Under the pieces are notes generated by a model. That model searched no databases and was not told the DNA's origin. It saw nothing but the letters and a program-made list of their open reading frames with translations. Shown here in pieces: positions 6,615-13,136 of a stretch of DNA of 13,136 bases. The DNA is from JBBRCE01 sp038205115. GTDB taxonomy: Bacteria > Planctomycetota > Planctomycetia > Pirellulales > JBBRCE01. The stretch is from positions 1 to 13,136 of the forward strand of contig JBBRCE010000087.1 in assembly GCA_038205115.1 (NCBI GenBank), written 5' to 3'. The position numbers and the translations under genes are program-made. The first letter of the stretch is position 1, and the number at the start of each line of letters is the position of its first letter.

Positions 6615-7628
6615 ATGGTCCGTTTGCAGCCGTTTCCGCGAATGTCGGCAATTCTTTTACTGCTTGCGCTGACGAACGCGCAGCCCGTCCGCGCAGAAGA
6701 TAAAGCCGCAACGCCCGCTCAGCCGGAGGTAGTTGCGGCCAAGGTCGGCGACGACGAAGTGTACGAGCGTGATGTGGAAATCGCCTTGCTTGAAGCCTTG
6801 AAGGGCCGTCCGATCGCCCGCGAGGCGTTGCCCAAAATGCAGGCGGAAATGCTGGGTAGGCTGGTTGATCGGCGGCTGATTATGCGATATCTGGTCGAGC
6901 ACAAGATGGGCGCGAGCGAAGCGGAACTAGACCTGTTCGTCAAGCAATTGGTTGAAAAAGTTCTGGAGCCGCAGAATAAGTCCCTGGCTGACTATCTCAA
7001 GCAGTCAAAAATCAGCGAAGCCGAATTTCGCCGGCAGTTGACCTTTCAGATTGGCTGGAACAAATACCTCAAGGACAACATTTCCGACGAAAAGCTCTAT
7101 CAATATTACAAGGATCACCTACGCGACTACGACGGTACGGAAGTCCGAGTCAGTCACATTTTATTGCGGCCCGCTGGCACCGTGAATCAAGAGGTAGTCG
7201 ATAAGCTCAAGCAACAAGCGACGCAAATTCGTGAACAGATCGAAGCCGGAAAAATTACCTTTGCGGAAGCCGCGACAAAGTATTCAGCCGGCCCGAGTCG
7301 ACTGGATGGTGGCGATCTGGGCTTTTTCCCCCGGCATGGCGTGATGGCAGAGCCATTTTCCGCCGCGGCTTTCGGTCTGCAAAAAGGTCAAATGAGTGAC
7401 CCGGTGCTCACCAATTTTGGCATCCACTTAATCTACCTGACTGACGTCCACCCGGGCGCCAATAAATGGGATGTCGTCAAGCCGGCACTGAGCGTGCCGT
7501 TTGCCCAAGAGCTGTTCGAAGAGATGGCCGCCGAACAACGCAAGGTCATTCAACCGCAGTTCACGGGCGCTGTGCCGTACTTCAAGCCGGGCAGCAACGA
7601 ATTGGTGGTCGGAAAACCGTCGCATTAA
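6615..7628 (+). CDS. Secreted parvulin-type peptidyl-prolyl cis-trans isomerase (SurA/PrsA-like)
   Basis: A 337-residue exported foldase. An N-terminal signal peptide (residues 1-28) has a hydrophobic core AILLLLAL and a likely cleavage after VRA. Residues 38-165 form a SurA N-like helical chaperone module: VGDDEVYERDVEIAL, LVDRRLIMRYLVE, and ISEAEFRRQLTFQIGW. Residues 173-280 are the rotamase domain, with VRVSHILL (177-184), FAEAATKYSAGPS (216-228), GGDLGFFPR (232-240), FGLQKGQMSDPV (253-264) and FGIHLIYLTD (268-277), all typical of PpiC/parvulin. Its job is likely to assist folding of proteins in the periplasm or outer envelope. The start is ATG 6615; no strong Shine-Dalgarno precedes it, but the short 18-base gap to the upstream stop fits an operon. 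It converges on the ypfJ-like gene, 81 bases away, with no clear terminator between them. Confidence 0.9.
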   Translation: MVRLQPFPRMSAILLLLALTNAQPVRAEDKAATPAQPEVVAAKVGDDEVYERDVEIALLEALKGRPIAREALPKMQAEMLGRLVDRRLIMRYLVEHKMGASEAELDLFVKQLVEKVLEPQNKSLADYLKQSKISEAEFRRQLTFQIGWNKYLKDNISDEKLYQYYKDHLRDYDGTEVRVSHILLRPAGTVNQEVVDKLKQQATQIREQIEAGKITFAEAATKYSAGPSRLDGGDLGFFPRHGVMAEPFSAAAFGLQKGQMSDPVLTNFGIHLIYLTDVHPGANKWDVVKPALSVPFAQELFEEMAAEQRKVIQPQFTGAVPYFKPGSNELVVGKPSH

Positions 7629-7709
7629 GTCGCGCTGCGTTTGCTACGAAAGCCGTTTATGGCCGCTTCGACTGGCCGTGGGTCGACTGCATCGGTCAGC
7701 CAAAATTCC

Positions 7710-8591
7710 TCACAATCCGCGTGACAGCTCTGGATCACGGAATGTGTCGCCTTTGCTCATGTCGCCGGTCTCCAAGCCCAGCTTGAACCATTTTACGCGT
7801 TGAGCGGAACTGCCGTGGGTGAATGAGTCTGGCACCACGCGACCGCTCGCCTGGCGTTGCAATGCGTCGTCTCCGATTTTTGTCGCGCAGAGCATGGCGC
7901 TTTCGACATCGCCGGCCTCAAGAAAGTTGAATCGCTTTTGCGCGTGGTACGCCCAAACCCCGGCATAAAAATCTGCCTGCAGTTCGAGCATGACTGAAAG
8001 TTTGTTGGCTTGAACCTTGTCCGCGCGGCGGCGCAACTGATCGACTTTGTCGGACGTGCCCAATAGGTCTTGTACGTGATGGCCAATCTCATGTGCAATT
8101 ACGTAAGCCTGCGCGAACTCGCCTGGCGCGCCGAACCGCGTTTTCAGTTCGTCGTAAAATTCCAAATCCAGATAGACCTTTTTATCGGCCGGGCAATAAA
8201 ATGGTCCCATCCCCGCATCGGCCGGCCCGCAGCCCGATTGAACTTGGCCACGAAACAGTTTGAGTTTGGGATTTACGTACGGTACATGCATTTGCTTGGG
8301 CAACTGTTCCGTCCAAACCACTTCTGTATCGTGCAACACGGTTTTGACAAACTTGACGCGTTCTTCTTCTTGCGGATCGGCAACAACCGGCCCGCCCTGT
8401 TGCTGCGGTCCCTGTTGCTGCGCCTGCTGTTGCTGCGCTTGATTCAGCAGTGGCCGAGGGTCGATTCCGAACAGCGAAAGCACAATGGCGATGATCACGA
8501 TGCCTGCGCCGCCGCCCGCGGCCATCGTGCGGCCCGACATCCCACGGGAGTCTTCGACGTTTTCACTCTCTTCACGATCTTTCCAACGCAC
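7710..8591 (-). CDS. ypfJ: YpfJ-family (KPN_02809-type) neutral zinc metallopeptidase
   Basis: A 293-residue membrane-anchored zinc metallopeptidase family member (Pfam Zn_peptidase). The N-terminus has the family's MRWKDR and NVEDSRG start (1-17), then one membrane helix (25-42), then a glutamine-rich linker (51-65), and a catalytic domain from about 78. Motifs seen are QSGCGPADAGMGPFYCPAD (118-136), VYLDLEFYDEL (139-149), HEIGH (167-171) with the extended HHVQDLLG, and ELQADFYAGVWA (203-214), which supplies the probable third zinc ligand. SFTHGSSAQRVKWFKLGL near the C-terminus is also conserved. Substrate is unknown for the whole family. The start is GTG 8589-8591, with AAGGAG (8599-8604) 7 bases away, which is a strong site. 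A perfect hairpin stands just upstream of that site. The stop lies 81 bases from the convergent parvulin gene. Confidence 0.93.
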   Translation of the reverse strand: MRWKDREESENVEDSRGMSGRTMAAGGGAGIVIIAIVLSLFGIDPRPLLNQAQQQQAQQQGPQQQGGPVVADPQEEERVKFVKTVLHDTEVVWTEQLPKQMHVPYVNPKLKLFRGQVQSGCGPADAGMGPFYCPADKKVYLDLEFYDELKTRFGAPGEFAQAYVIAHEIGHHVQDLLGTSDKVDQLRRRADKVQANKLSVMLELQADFYAGVWAYHAQKRFNFLEAGDVESAMLCATKIGDDALQRQASGRVVPDSFTHGSSAQRVKWFKLGLETGDMSKGDTFRDPELSRGL

Positions 8592-8612
8592 GGCAGCGCT
8601 CCTTATTCACGC

Positions 8613-8630
8613 TGATGCCTAAAGGCATCA
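8613..8630 (-). promoter_or_regulatory. Perfect hairpin in the leader of the ypfJ-like gene
   Basis: TGATGCC and GGCATCA form a 7-bp perfect stem around a TAAA loop. On the minus strand the stem ends 8 bases before the AAGGAG ribosome site at 8604-8599. It could affect initiation, protect mRNA, be a protein-binding palindrome, or be a dispersed repeat unit; the sequence alone does not decide. Confidence 0.5.
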
Positions 8631-8666
8631 ACGTTGGGCTAGCGAATCAATCGATACTGGGGCATC

Positions 8667-8695
8667 AGTATACCGCCAGTCAAATGTCCGTCCAA
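8667..8695 (-). promoter_or_regulatory. Weak candidate promoter for the ypfJ-like gene
   Basis: On the minus strand TTGGAC (8690-8695) and TATACT (8667-8672) are 17 bases apart. The -10 matches 5 of 6 consensus positions, while the -35 matches only its TTG. The leader would be about 70 bases and would include the hairpin at 8613-8630. Confidence 0.35.
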
Positions 8696-8857
8696 TCCGA
8701 CGCAGATGCGGGTTGGAACGATACGCAAGTTGAGTTGACGTGCGATTCGGGGCATCTCCGCTCGCGGCGTGCCCCGCTACCTGCAGAATCGGCCGCGGCG
8801 ACCAAAGCGTTTTGCGCAGCCTGCGACCGCCGAATTTCGGGCGATTTGCCCACGAAC

Positions 8858-8886
8858 TAGACAAGCTGCAGGGACGTTCTTAGAAT
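8858..8886 (+). promoter_or_regulatory. Sigma-70 type promoter of tRNA-Ala
   Basis: TAGACA (8858-8863) and TAGAAT (8881-8886) are separated by exactly 17 bases, and each box matches the consensus at 5 of 6 positions. Transcription would start near 8893, about 37 bases before the tRNA, a normal pre-tRNA leader. Confidence 0.62.
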
Positions 8887-8929
8887 GCTCGTTTGCGAAA
8901 TGCTGCCAACAGCTCATTTCGCGCGATCC

Positions 8930-9002
8930 GGGGCGGTAGCTCAATTGGGAGAGCGCTGCGTTCGCAATGCAGAGGTTGAGGGTTCGATCCCCTTCCGCTC
9001 CA
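8930..9002 (+). tRNA. tRNA-Ala (anticodon CGC)
   Basis: A 73-base cloverleaf folds by hand. The acceptor stem GGGGCGG pairs with CCGCTCC (8995-9001) and contains the G3-U70 wobble that defines alanine tRNAs, followed by discriminator A at 9002. The D stem is GCTC/GAGC (8939-8942 with 8951-8954), the anticodon stem CTGCG/TGCAG (8956-8960 with 8968-8972), and the loop TTCGCAA has anticodon CGC at 8963-8965, reading the codon GCG. The variable loop has 5 bases. The T stem GAGGG/CCCTT encloses TTCGATC. CCA is not encoded: ACT follows. GCG is a frequent codon in this GC-rich genome, which fits a dedicated CGC tRNA. Confidence 0.95.
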
Positions 9003-9138
9003 CTTTTAGACGGCCGGTGTTTCTGACAGGCATCGGCCCAAGGCGTTTTGCTGGCGGAAGCCAATCGCTTCGCGCGTGCGCTTATTGAACGCCCATCTCC
9101 GCCGTCGTCGCGGCTAATTCGCAGCGCCGAGCGTTTTT

Positions 9139-9156
9139 TCGAACCTGGCGGTTCGA
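9139..9156. repeat. Perfect 7-bp inverted repeat
   Basis: TCGAACC and GGTTCGA flank a TGGC loop. A run of T lies on the 5' side on the plus strand (9134-9139), which is the wrong side for a rho-independent terminator in either direction. The right arm repeats the GGTTCGAT of the tRNA T arm at 8981-8988, perhaps by chance. Confidence 0.4.
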
Positions 9157-9405
9157 TTATCTCCGCGGTCGCTTCGCCGCTCATTGCAGACTCGATTGAG
9201 CGACGAACGCAATCGCGTTGAATGGCGCAATCAGGGCGGCAAGCGGCCCACGGACCCTCGTTCGCCAAACGTGCCGCTCGAAATCGCGCGTCTAACGCTT
9301 TGCACCGCCGCGGCCGTAGAGCCGCCTCAGTACCTATGCGTACCCTCTGGCCGTGCTCCTTGTGCGGCAGTCACAGACTTGGTATTATTGAGCGAAAACC
9401 GTTGA

Positions 9406-9434
9406 CAAGTTCGGACGGGCGTCCGTTCAACTTG
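9406..9434. repeat. Two-part palindrome, possible operator
   Basis: CAAGTT (9406-9411) pairs with AACTTG (9429-9434), and inside it CGGAC (9412-9416) pairs with GTCCG (9421-9425) around GGGC; TTC (9426-9428) bulges on one side. Its left arm overlaps the TTGACA at 9402-9407. It may be a protein-binding site or an RNA hairpin; no T-run follows. Confidence 0.4.
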
Positions 9435-9816
9435 GCCGGTTCACATTGCGCGCAGCGTCGTAAGGCGTGCGAAGTCGTTTAGAGACGAAACTCTCGCATA
9501 ATTTTACAGTACTATCTGATCCGCTTCCGTGGCGAGGGCTGCCTCCCGCGTTCACAAAGTTAAAAGCAAAAGGCCATTCATCAATTCTGCTTTCAACTTG
9601 ACTTTGGCAATTCGTCCGATCCACTCCCTCGAAAAAACTTCCGGGGCCGTGGACGAGTATCATCACAACGTACAAGTCCGCGCTATCGGCGGCAGCAACG
9701 GCACCATCAACATTGCCAGCAACAGTCACACACTAGACGACATCGTCATCTGGACGAAATTTGTCGTCTCGTGAATTAGGCAATCGAATTCAAACGTCGT
9801 CATCGGGAGACCGTTT

Positions 9817-12800
9817 ATGAAAATTAGTTCGTCCACTGCACTCCGTTCCATCGCGGCTTCACTCGTCGCCGGTCTGTTTTTGTTCTCAGCAAGTGCTGGC
9901 TTGAGCGCCCCCATCGTACAAGTACAAACTTACAGCACCGCAGGCACAACGTCCTTTTTGGATCCGTTTGGGGTCTTCAACATCCAGGTAGAAACCTGGG
10001 GCGGCGGCGGCGCGGGCGGTGCGGGAAGAAAAGATACCGCTGCCGGCAGCAACACTTCCCAAAACGGCGGTGGTGGCGGCGGTGGGGCGTATGCCAGAAC
10101 AAACTCGGTTCCGGTGACCTTTCTCCAAGGTTACACCATTATCATTCCGGTTGCGGCGGTCAGTGGTATTAACGGAACTACCACCAACAATGCAGGAAAT
10201 GTGAATGGCGGTGCCGTCACCTTTGTGGGCGATAGCGGCGTCACGACCACTGCTGCTGGCGGCACGGGTGGAAGAAATGCCTACACAACCGTAAACGGCA
10301 CCACCGCTGATGCCGGCGGGGCGGGAGGCACGATTGCGGCAAGCGTGGGCGATGTCAAATTTGCCGGTGGTGCCGGTGCCGCCGGAACTACGGGCGCAAC
10401 GAACTACAGCGGTGGCGGCGGCGGAGGTGCAGGCAATGCCGGTGCCGGGGTGGGCGCGAGCGCAGATATAGCCGGTGCCGGTGGCAGCGTTGGCGGAGGC
10501 GCAGGAGGCAATGGTCGTGCAGGTGGAAACACCAACCCGGGAGTCGGTGCAAATGGCACTTCCCCCGGCGGCGGCGGCGGCGGTGGCCACAATCAGGGAA
10601 TTAGCACCCGCCTCGGCGGCACTGGCGGGTTGGGCCAAGTCACGCTGACCTATTATCTCCCCCTGTCCTGGAAAACGGGCGATGGCACCTGGGATACGAC
10701 CGCGCCGGACAACTGGTTGGATTTGTCGAACCCCACAGTGAGCACGGCTTACACGGATAATTTGACCCCGGTTTTGTTCGATGACGCCGCCGGTGTCACC
10801 GGCAACCCGACCGTCACGCTAAATTCCACGGTCTCGCCGTTGGGTGTGACGATCAGTAGCACCAGCCACGATTACACCATCATCGGCTCCGGAGCGATTT
10901 CCGGCAGCACGCAGTTGCTGCTCGCCCCGACCAACACGAGGACCCTCACTCTCGGCACCGCCAACACCTACACCGGGGCAACGACCATCAGCGGAGGCGC
11001 GGTCAACCTGACTGGCTCGCTGGACGGCACGGCCATCACGGTCGGCGGCACCGCTGTGCTGTCGGAGAGTTCCACCGGCGTGATCAGTGGAGCAGCTTCG
11101 CTGGCGCACTCCAGCACTGGGATCAGCACGTTGGCCGGCGCCAACCACTACACCGGGGTCACGACCATCAGCGCAGGCACGGTCAACTTGACTGGCTCGC
11201 TGGACGCCACGGCCATCACGGTGCGCGGCACTGCGGTGCTGTCGGAGAGCTCCACGGGAGTGATCAGCGGAGCCGCTTCGCTGACGCACTCCAGCACTGG
11301 GATCAGCACGTTGGCCGGCGCCAACCACTACACCGGGGCCACGACCATCAGCGGAGGCACGGTCAACTTGACTGGCTCGCTGGACGCCACGGCCATCACG
11401 GTCAGCGGCACCGCGGTGCTGTCGGAGAGCTCCACCGGCTTCATCAGTGGAGGGGCTTCGCTGGCCCACTCCAGCAGTGGGACCAGCACGTTGGCCGGCG
11501 CGAACACCTACAACGGCACGACCGCTGTCAACGCTGGCACGCTGGCCCTGGCGTTTGGCGCGGTCAGTTCGAACATTCTCTCCTCGTCCTCACCCCTGAC
11601 TCTGGGCGGCGGCGTATTGCAGCTCACCGGCACCGGCACGCAGACGGTGGCCGGCCTGACCACCACCGCCAGCACGGCCAGCCGAATTCTGCTCGCTGCT
11701 AACGAAACCCTCACTCTCGGCGCGCTGACTTCCGCCGGAGCGAATTCAGCACTCAACTTCAATACCACTGCTGGAGGAGCCAATGCCACAACTTCTGCCG
11801 TGGGCACGTCTCGCGTGGTGCTCACCGGACAGACGGCGGGCACTGTCATCAATAGCGGATTCACCGTGACGGATTCAGGCGGATTCGGTCTGGCCACGGT
11901 GAACGGCTCCGATCAAGTCATACGTCGGACGACCACTCCCCTGCTGCCAACTACCGGCGCAACATCCGCAACCGACTACCGCATTGACAACAACGCAGGC
12001 GGATCTGGTGCGGCTGGCAGCTCGACATTGACGACAGACACGGCCTCGCAGTCGGCCTTGAGCATCACCGTGGACACCACTGCGGCCAATGGCGTCCTCA
12101 CCTTGGGCGCCGGACTTACCCTGAGCAACAACACCTGGAACTTCGGTGGCGGCTCCAAGACCTACCAGATCACCGGCGGAACGGGCGTCAATTCCGTTTC
12201 CACCGACGACACGATCGCGATTAATAACTACAACGCCGGCGCGGTCACCTTCGCCTCGCCCATTGTGGCCAACGGCGCGAATGCCGTGGTTGTGAACGGC
12301 ACCGGAACCACCGTATTCACCGGGTCCAACACTTACACCGGGGCGACCACCATCAGCGGCGGCACGCTGCAGATCGGCGGCAGTGGCACTTTGAACTCGG
12401 GTGTCTACACCGGGGCCATTGCCATCGCCGCCGGTGCGACTTTGCAGTATAGCAGCAGCGCCGACCAGACCCTTTCCACCGGCGTCATCAGCGGCTCGGG
12501 CTCGATCATCAAGGATATCTCTGGCACTAGCACATTGACCCTCGCCGGCGCGAACACCTATACGGGCATGACGACCATCAGTGCGGGCATCCTCAAGATT
12601 GGTAATGTCGCCGCGCTGGGCGCCGGAACGGGCGTTGCCGACGGAACCACGATTAGCTCCGGTGCGACGCTCGATCTGGGCGGAATCGGCATTCCCAATG
12701 CAAATACCAGTGCGGAACGTATCACGGCATCCGGCACCGGCGTAGGTGGCAATGGAGCGATTATCAGTTCGACCGCGATCCCCACCCCTTTCATTGGCGT

Positions 12801-13005
12801 CCGCTATCTGACACTGGCGGGGGCTACGACGCTCGGCTTTTCCAACCGCTGGGATGTGGGATCCAATACTGGTGCAGCGAGTGCTCTGGTGGGAAATGGG
12901 AATGCCCTTACTTTCCTGGGGACGGCAGCAGCAGCGCAAGCCAGCTTGAACTTCTTGGGAGAGACCGACTTGGGGGACATCAATGTCAACCTAGGCCTTA
13001 AATAA
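9817..13005 (+). CDS. Secreted glycine-rich/PATR (autotransporter-associated beta-strand repeat) surface protein
   Basis: A 1062-residue protein. Start ATG 9817 has GGGAG (9805-9809) 7 bases ahead. Residues 1-31 form a signal peptide (ASLVAGLFLFSASAG core). Residues 55-280 are a glycine-rich domain that opens with FNIQVETWGGGGAGG and closes with GLGQVTLTYY, as in glycine-rich adhesin-like domains. Residues 285-370 carry the WKTGDGTWDTTAPDNW and PVLFDDAAG motifs typical at the front of PATR proteins. From about 378 there are at least six PATR units of the NTYTGATTISGGTL type, near nucleotides 10960, 11140, 11320, 11500, 12325 and 12550, predicted to stack into a beta-helix. Three of these are in a 180-bp tandem repeat. 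No catalytic motif is visible. The C-terminus ends in NFLGETDLGDINVNLGLK with no autotransporter barrel, PEP-CTERM, or membrane anchor, so it is either released, held non-covalently, or truncated. Likely an adhesin or matrix protein; that is inference. Confidence 0.85.
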   Translation: MKISSSTALRSIAASLVAGLFLFSASAGLSAPIVQVQTYSTAGTTSFLDPFGVFNIQVETWGGGGAGGAGRKDTAAGSNTSQNGGGGGGGAYARTNSVPVTFLQGYTIIIPVAAVSGINGTTTNNAGNVNGGAVTFVGDSGVTTTAAGGTGGRNAYTTVNGTTADAGGAGGTIAASVGDVKFAGGAGAAGTTGATNYSGGGGGGAGNAGAGVGASADIAGAGGSVGGGAGGNGRAGGNTNPGVGANGTSPGGGGGGGHNQGISTRLGGTGGLGQVTLTYYLPLSWKTGDGTWDTTAPDNWLDLSNPTVSTAYTDNLTPVLFDDAAGVTGNPTVTLNSTVSPLGVTISSTSHDYTIIGSGAISGSTQLLLAPTNTRTLTLGTANTYTGATTISGGAVNLTGSLDGTAITVGGTAVLSESSTGVISGAASLAHSSTGISTLAGANHYTGVTTISAGTVNLTGSLDATAITVRGTAVLSESSTGVISGAASLTHSSTGISTLAGANHYTGATTISGGTVNLTGSLDATAITVSGTAVLSESSTGFISGGASLAHSSSGTSTLAGANTYNGTTAVNAGTLALAFGAVSSNILSSSSPLTLGGGVLQLTGTGTQTVAGLTTTASTASRILLAANETLTLGALTSAGANSALNFNTTAGGANATTSAVGTSRVVLTGQTAGTVINSGFTVTDSGGFGLATVNGSDQVIRRTTTPLLPTTGATSATDYRIDNNAGGSGAAGSSTLTTDTASQSALSITVDTTAANGVLTLGAGLTLSNNTWNFGGGSKTYQITGGTGVNSVSTDDTIAINNYNAGAVTFASPIVANGANAVVVNGTGTTVFTGSNTYTGATTISGGTLQIGGSGTLNSGVYTGAIAIAAGATLQYSSSADQTLSTGVISGSGSIIKDISGTSTLTLAGANTYTGMTTISAGILKIGNVAALGAGTGVADGTTISSGATLDLGGIGIPNANTSAERITASGTGVGGNGAIISSTAIPTPFIGVRYLTLAGATTLGFSNRWDVGSNTGAASALVGNGNALTFLGTAAAAQASLNFLGETDLGDINVNLGLK
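10981..11520 (+). repeat. Three tandem copies of a 180-bp (60-residue) in-frame repeat
   Basis: Copies at 10981-11160, 11161-11340 and 11341-11520 have an exact 180-base period. By hand count copies 1 and 2 differ at about 15 of 180 bases, and copies 2 and 3 at about 22, mostly at the downstream end of copy 3. Each encodes TTISxGxVNLTGSLD, then AITV, GTAVLSESSTG, ISG and STLAGAN. The pattern suggests recent duplication or gene conversion within the beta-helix. Confidence 0.9.
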
Positions 13006-13136
13006 GCGTACCCCGCTTGCTTTTGCGACGCGACGCGCGCGGCGCATGGCGAACGGACCGCGCGATCCGGCGGTGAGCAGGGTGCGAGTTGTGTGTTGGG
13101 CATACGGTGAGATTCCTTTCTGTGTGAGGTGTGGCG
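13006..13136. other. Tail of the window after the PATR gene
   Basis: No supported gene. A GC hairpin (CGCGCGG at 13036-13042 with CCGCGCG at 13058-13064) is present but has no T-run. On the minus strand AAAGGAA lies 9 bases before an ATG at 13103, an isolated start-like signal whose frame then runs antisense into the PATR gene. Confidence 0.4.

Larger units (their letters stand above)
8592..8929. other. Divergent intergenic region between the ypfJ-like gene and tRNA-Ala
   Basis: No gene is supported here. The stretch holds, from left to right, the ypfJ-like ribosome site, the leader hairpin, a weak minus-strand promoter and a good plus-strand promoter for the tRNA. Open frames in it carry no recognisable sequence. 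Confidence 0.6.
9003..9816. other. Gene-poor region between tRNA-Ala and the PATR protein gene
   Basis: About 0.8 kb with no convincing gene. The short open frames on both strands lack ribosome sites and resemble nothing, and several are antisense to each other. Two inverted repeats are present, at 9139-9156 and 9406-9434. A consensus TTGACA occurs at 9402-9407 but has no good -10 box at 16-18 bases. No terminator with a T-run on the correct side was found after the tRNA. The last part presumably contains the promoter and leader of the PATR gene, but no box stands out. Confidence 0.5.

Noticed and set aside
9134..9156. Hairpin with T-run considered as a terminator for the tRNA
   Set aside because: The T-run precedes the hairpin on the plus strand, and on the minus strand it is an A-run, so it fits neither direction.
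8777..9268. Minus-strand open frame with EGDRTLNLCIANAALSQLS
   Set aside because: It is the antisense translation of the tRNA-Ala gene, a well-known false protein in automated annotations. The overlapping plus-strand frame at 8885-9088 is the matching sense artefact.
9529..9774. Plus-strand 81-codon open frame before the PATR gene
   Set aside because: GTG start with no ribosome site, no recognisable motif, and an antisense frame of equal length opposite.
10981..11520. Regular repeats considered as a CRISPR array
   Set aside because: The repeats are 180 bases, contiguous and protein-coding, with no spacers.
11875..12939. Long minus-strand frames opposite the PATR gene, including 10819-11469
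   Set aside because: They mirror the repeated Gly/Thr codons of the PATR gene and show the same 180-base period; none has a domain of its own.
13036..13064. GC hairpin considered as a terminator for the PATR gene
   Set aside because: A 15-base loop and no T-run follow it.
12804..13103. Minus-strand 99-codon frame with AAAGGAA 9 bases before its ATG
   Set aside because: The ribosome-like site is good, but most of the frame is antisense to the PATR gene, low in complexity and without a domain. More sequence to the right would be needed to judge it.

Overview
The window looks like chromosomal DNA from a GC-rich planctomycete, most likely of the Pirellulales type. This is an inference from gene style: an FGE-like domain coupled to a zinc-ribbon GTPase, a BRCT-MerR-TPR fusion beside miaA, a secreted HEAT/STN-like protein beside a parvulin, frequent GTG starts, several starts without a clear Shine-Dalgarno, and a giant autotransporter-repeat (PATR) surface protein. 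No marker here fixes the species.

Layout. (1) 1-1664, plus strand: the C-terminal half of an FGE/SUMF1-like protein whose 5' part is broken or missing. It is joined by a 4-base GTGA overlap to a P-loop GTPase with an N-terminal four-cysteine zinc ribbon. (2) 1661-2134, minus strand: a small conserved protein of unknown function whose stop codon overlaps that of the GTPase. (3) 2223-5070, minus strand: a three-gene unit read as BRCT-MerR-TPR regulator, miaA, and a small M50-like membrane peptidase. Both junctions are 4-base ATGA overlaps, so the three are probably translationally coupled. (4) 5319-7628, plus strand: a secreted HEAT/STN-like protein followed 18 bases later by a secreted parvulin-type prolyl isomerase, probably one envelope operon. 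(5) 7710-8591, minus strand: a YpfJ-family membrane-anchored zinc metallopeptidase, with a perfect hairpin in its leader just upstream of its Shine-Dalgarno. (6) 8930-9002, plus strand: tRNA-Ala(CGC), with a good sigma-70 type promoter. (7) 9003-9816: about 0.8 kb with no convincing gene, but with inverted repeats. (8) 9817-13005, plus strand: a 1062-residue secreted glycine-rich/PATR protein with a perfectly in-frame 180-bp tandem triplication, and no visible C-terminal barrel or sorting signal.

How the parts work together. Regions 2 to 5 look like ordinary chromosomal housekeeping and envelope genes in tight operons. The FGE-like/GTPase pair at the left edge is the best candidate for a poorly described regulatory or conflict module, because the FGE-like domain lacks the catalytic cysteines and the GTPase carries its own metal-binding head. 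The PATR gene after the tRNA looks like an accessory surface gene.
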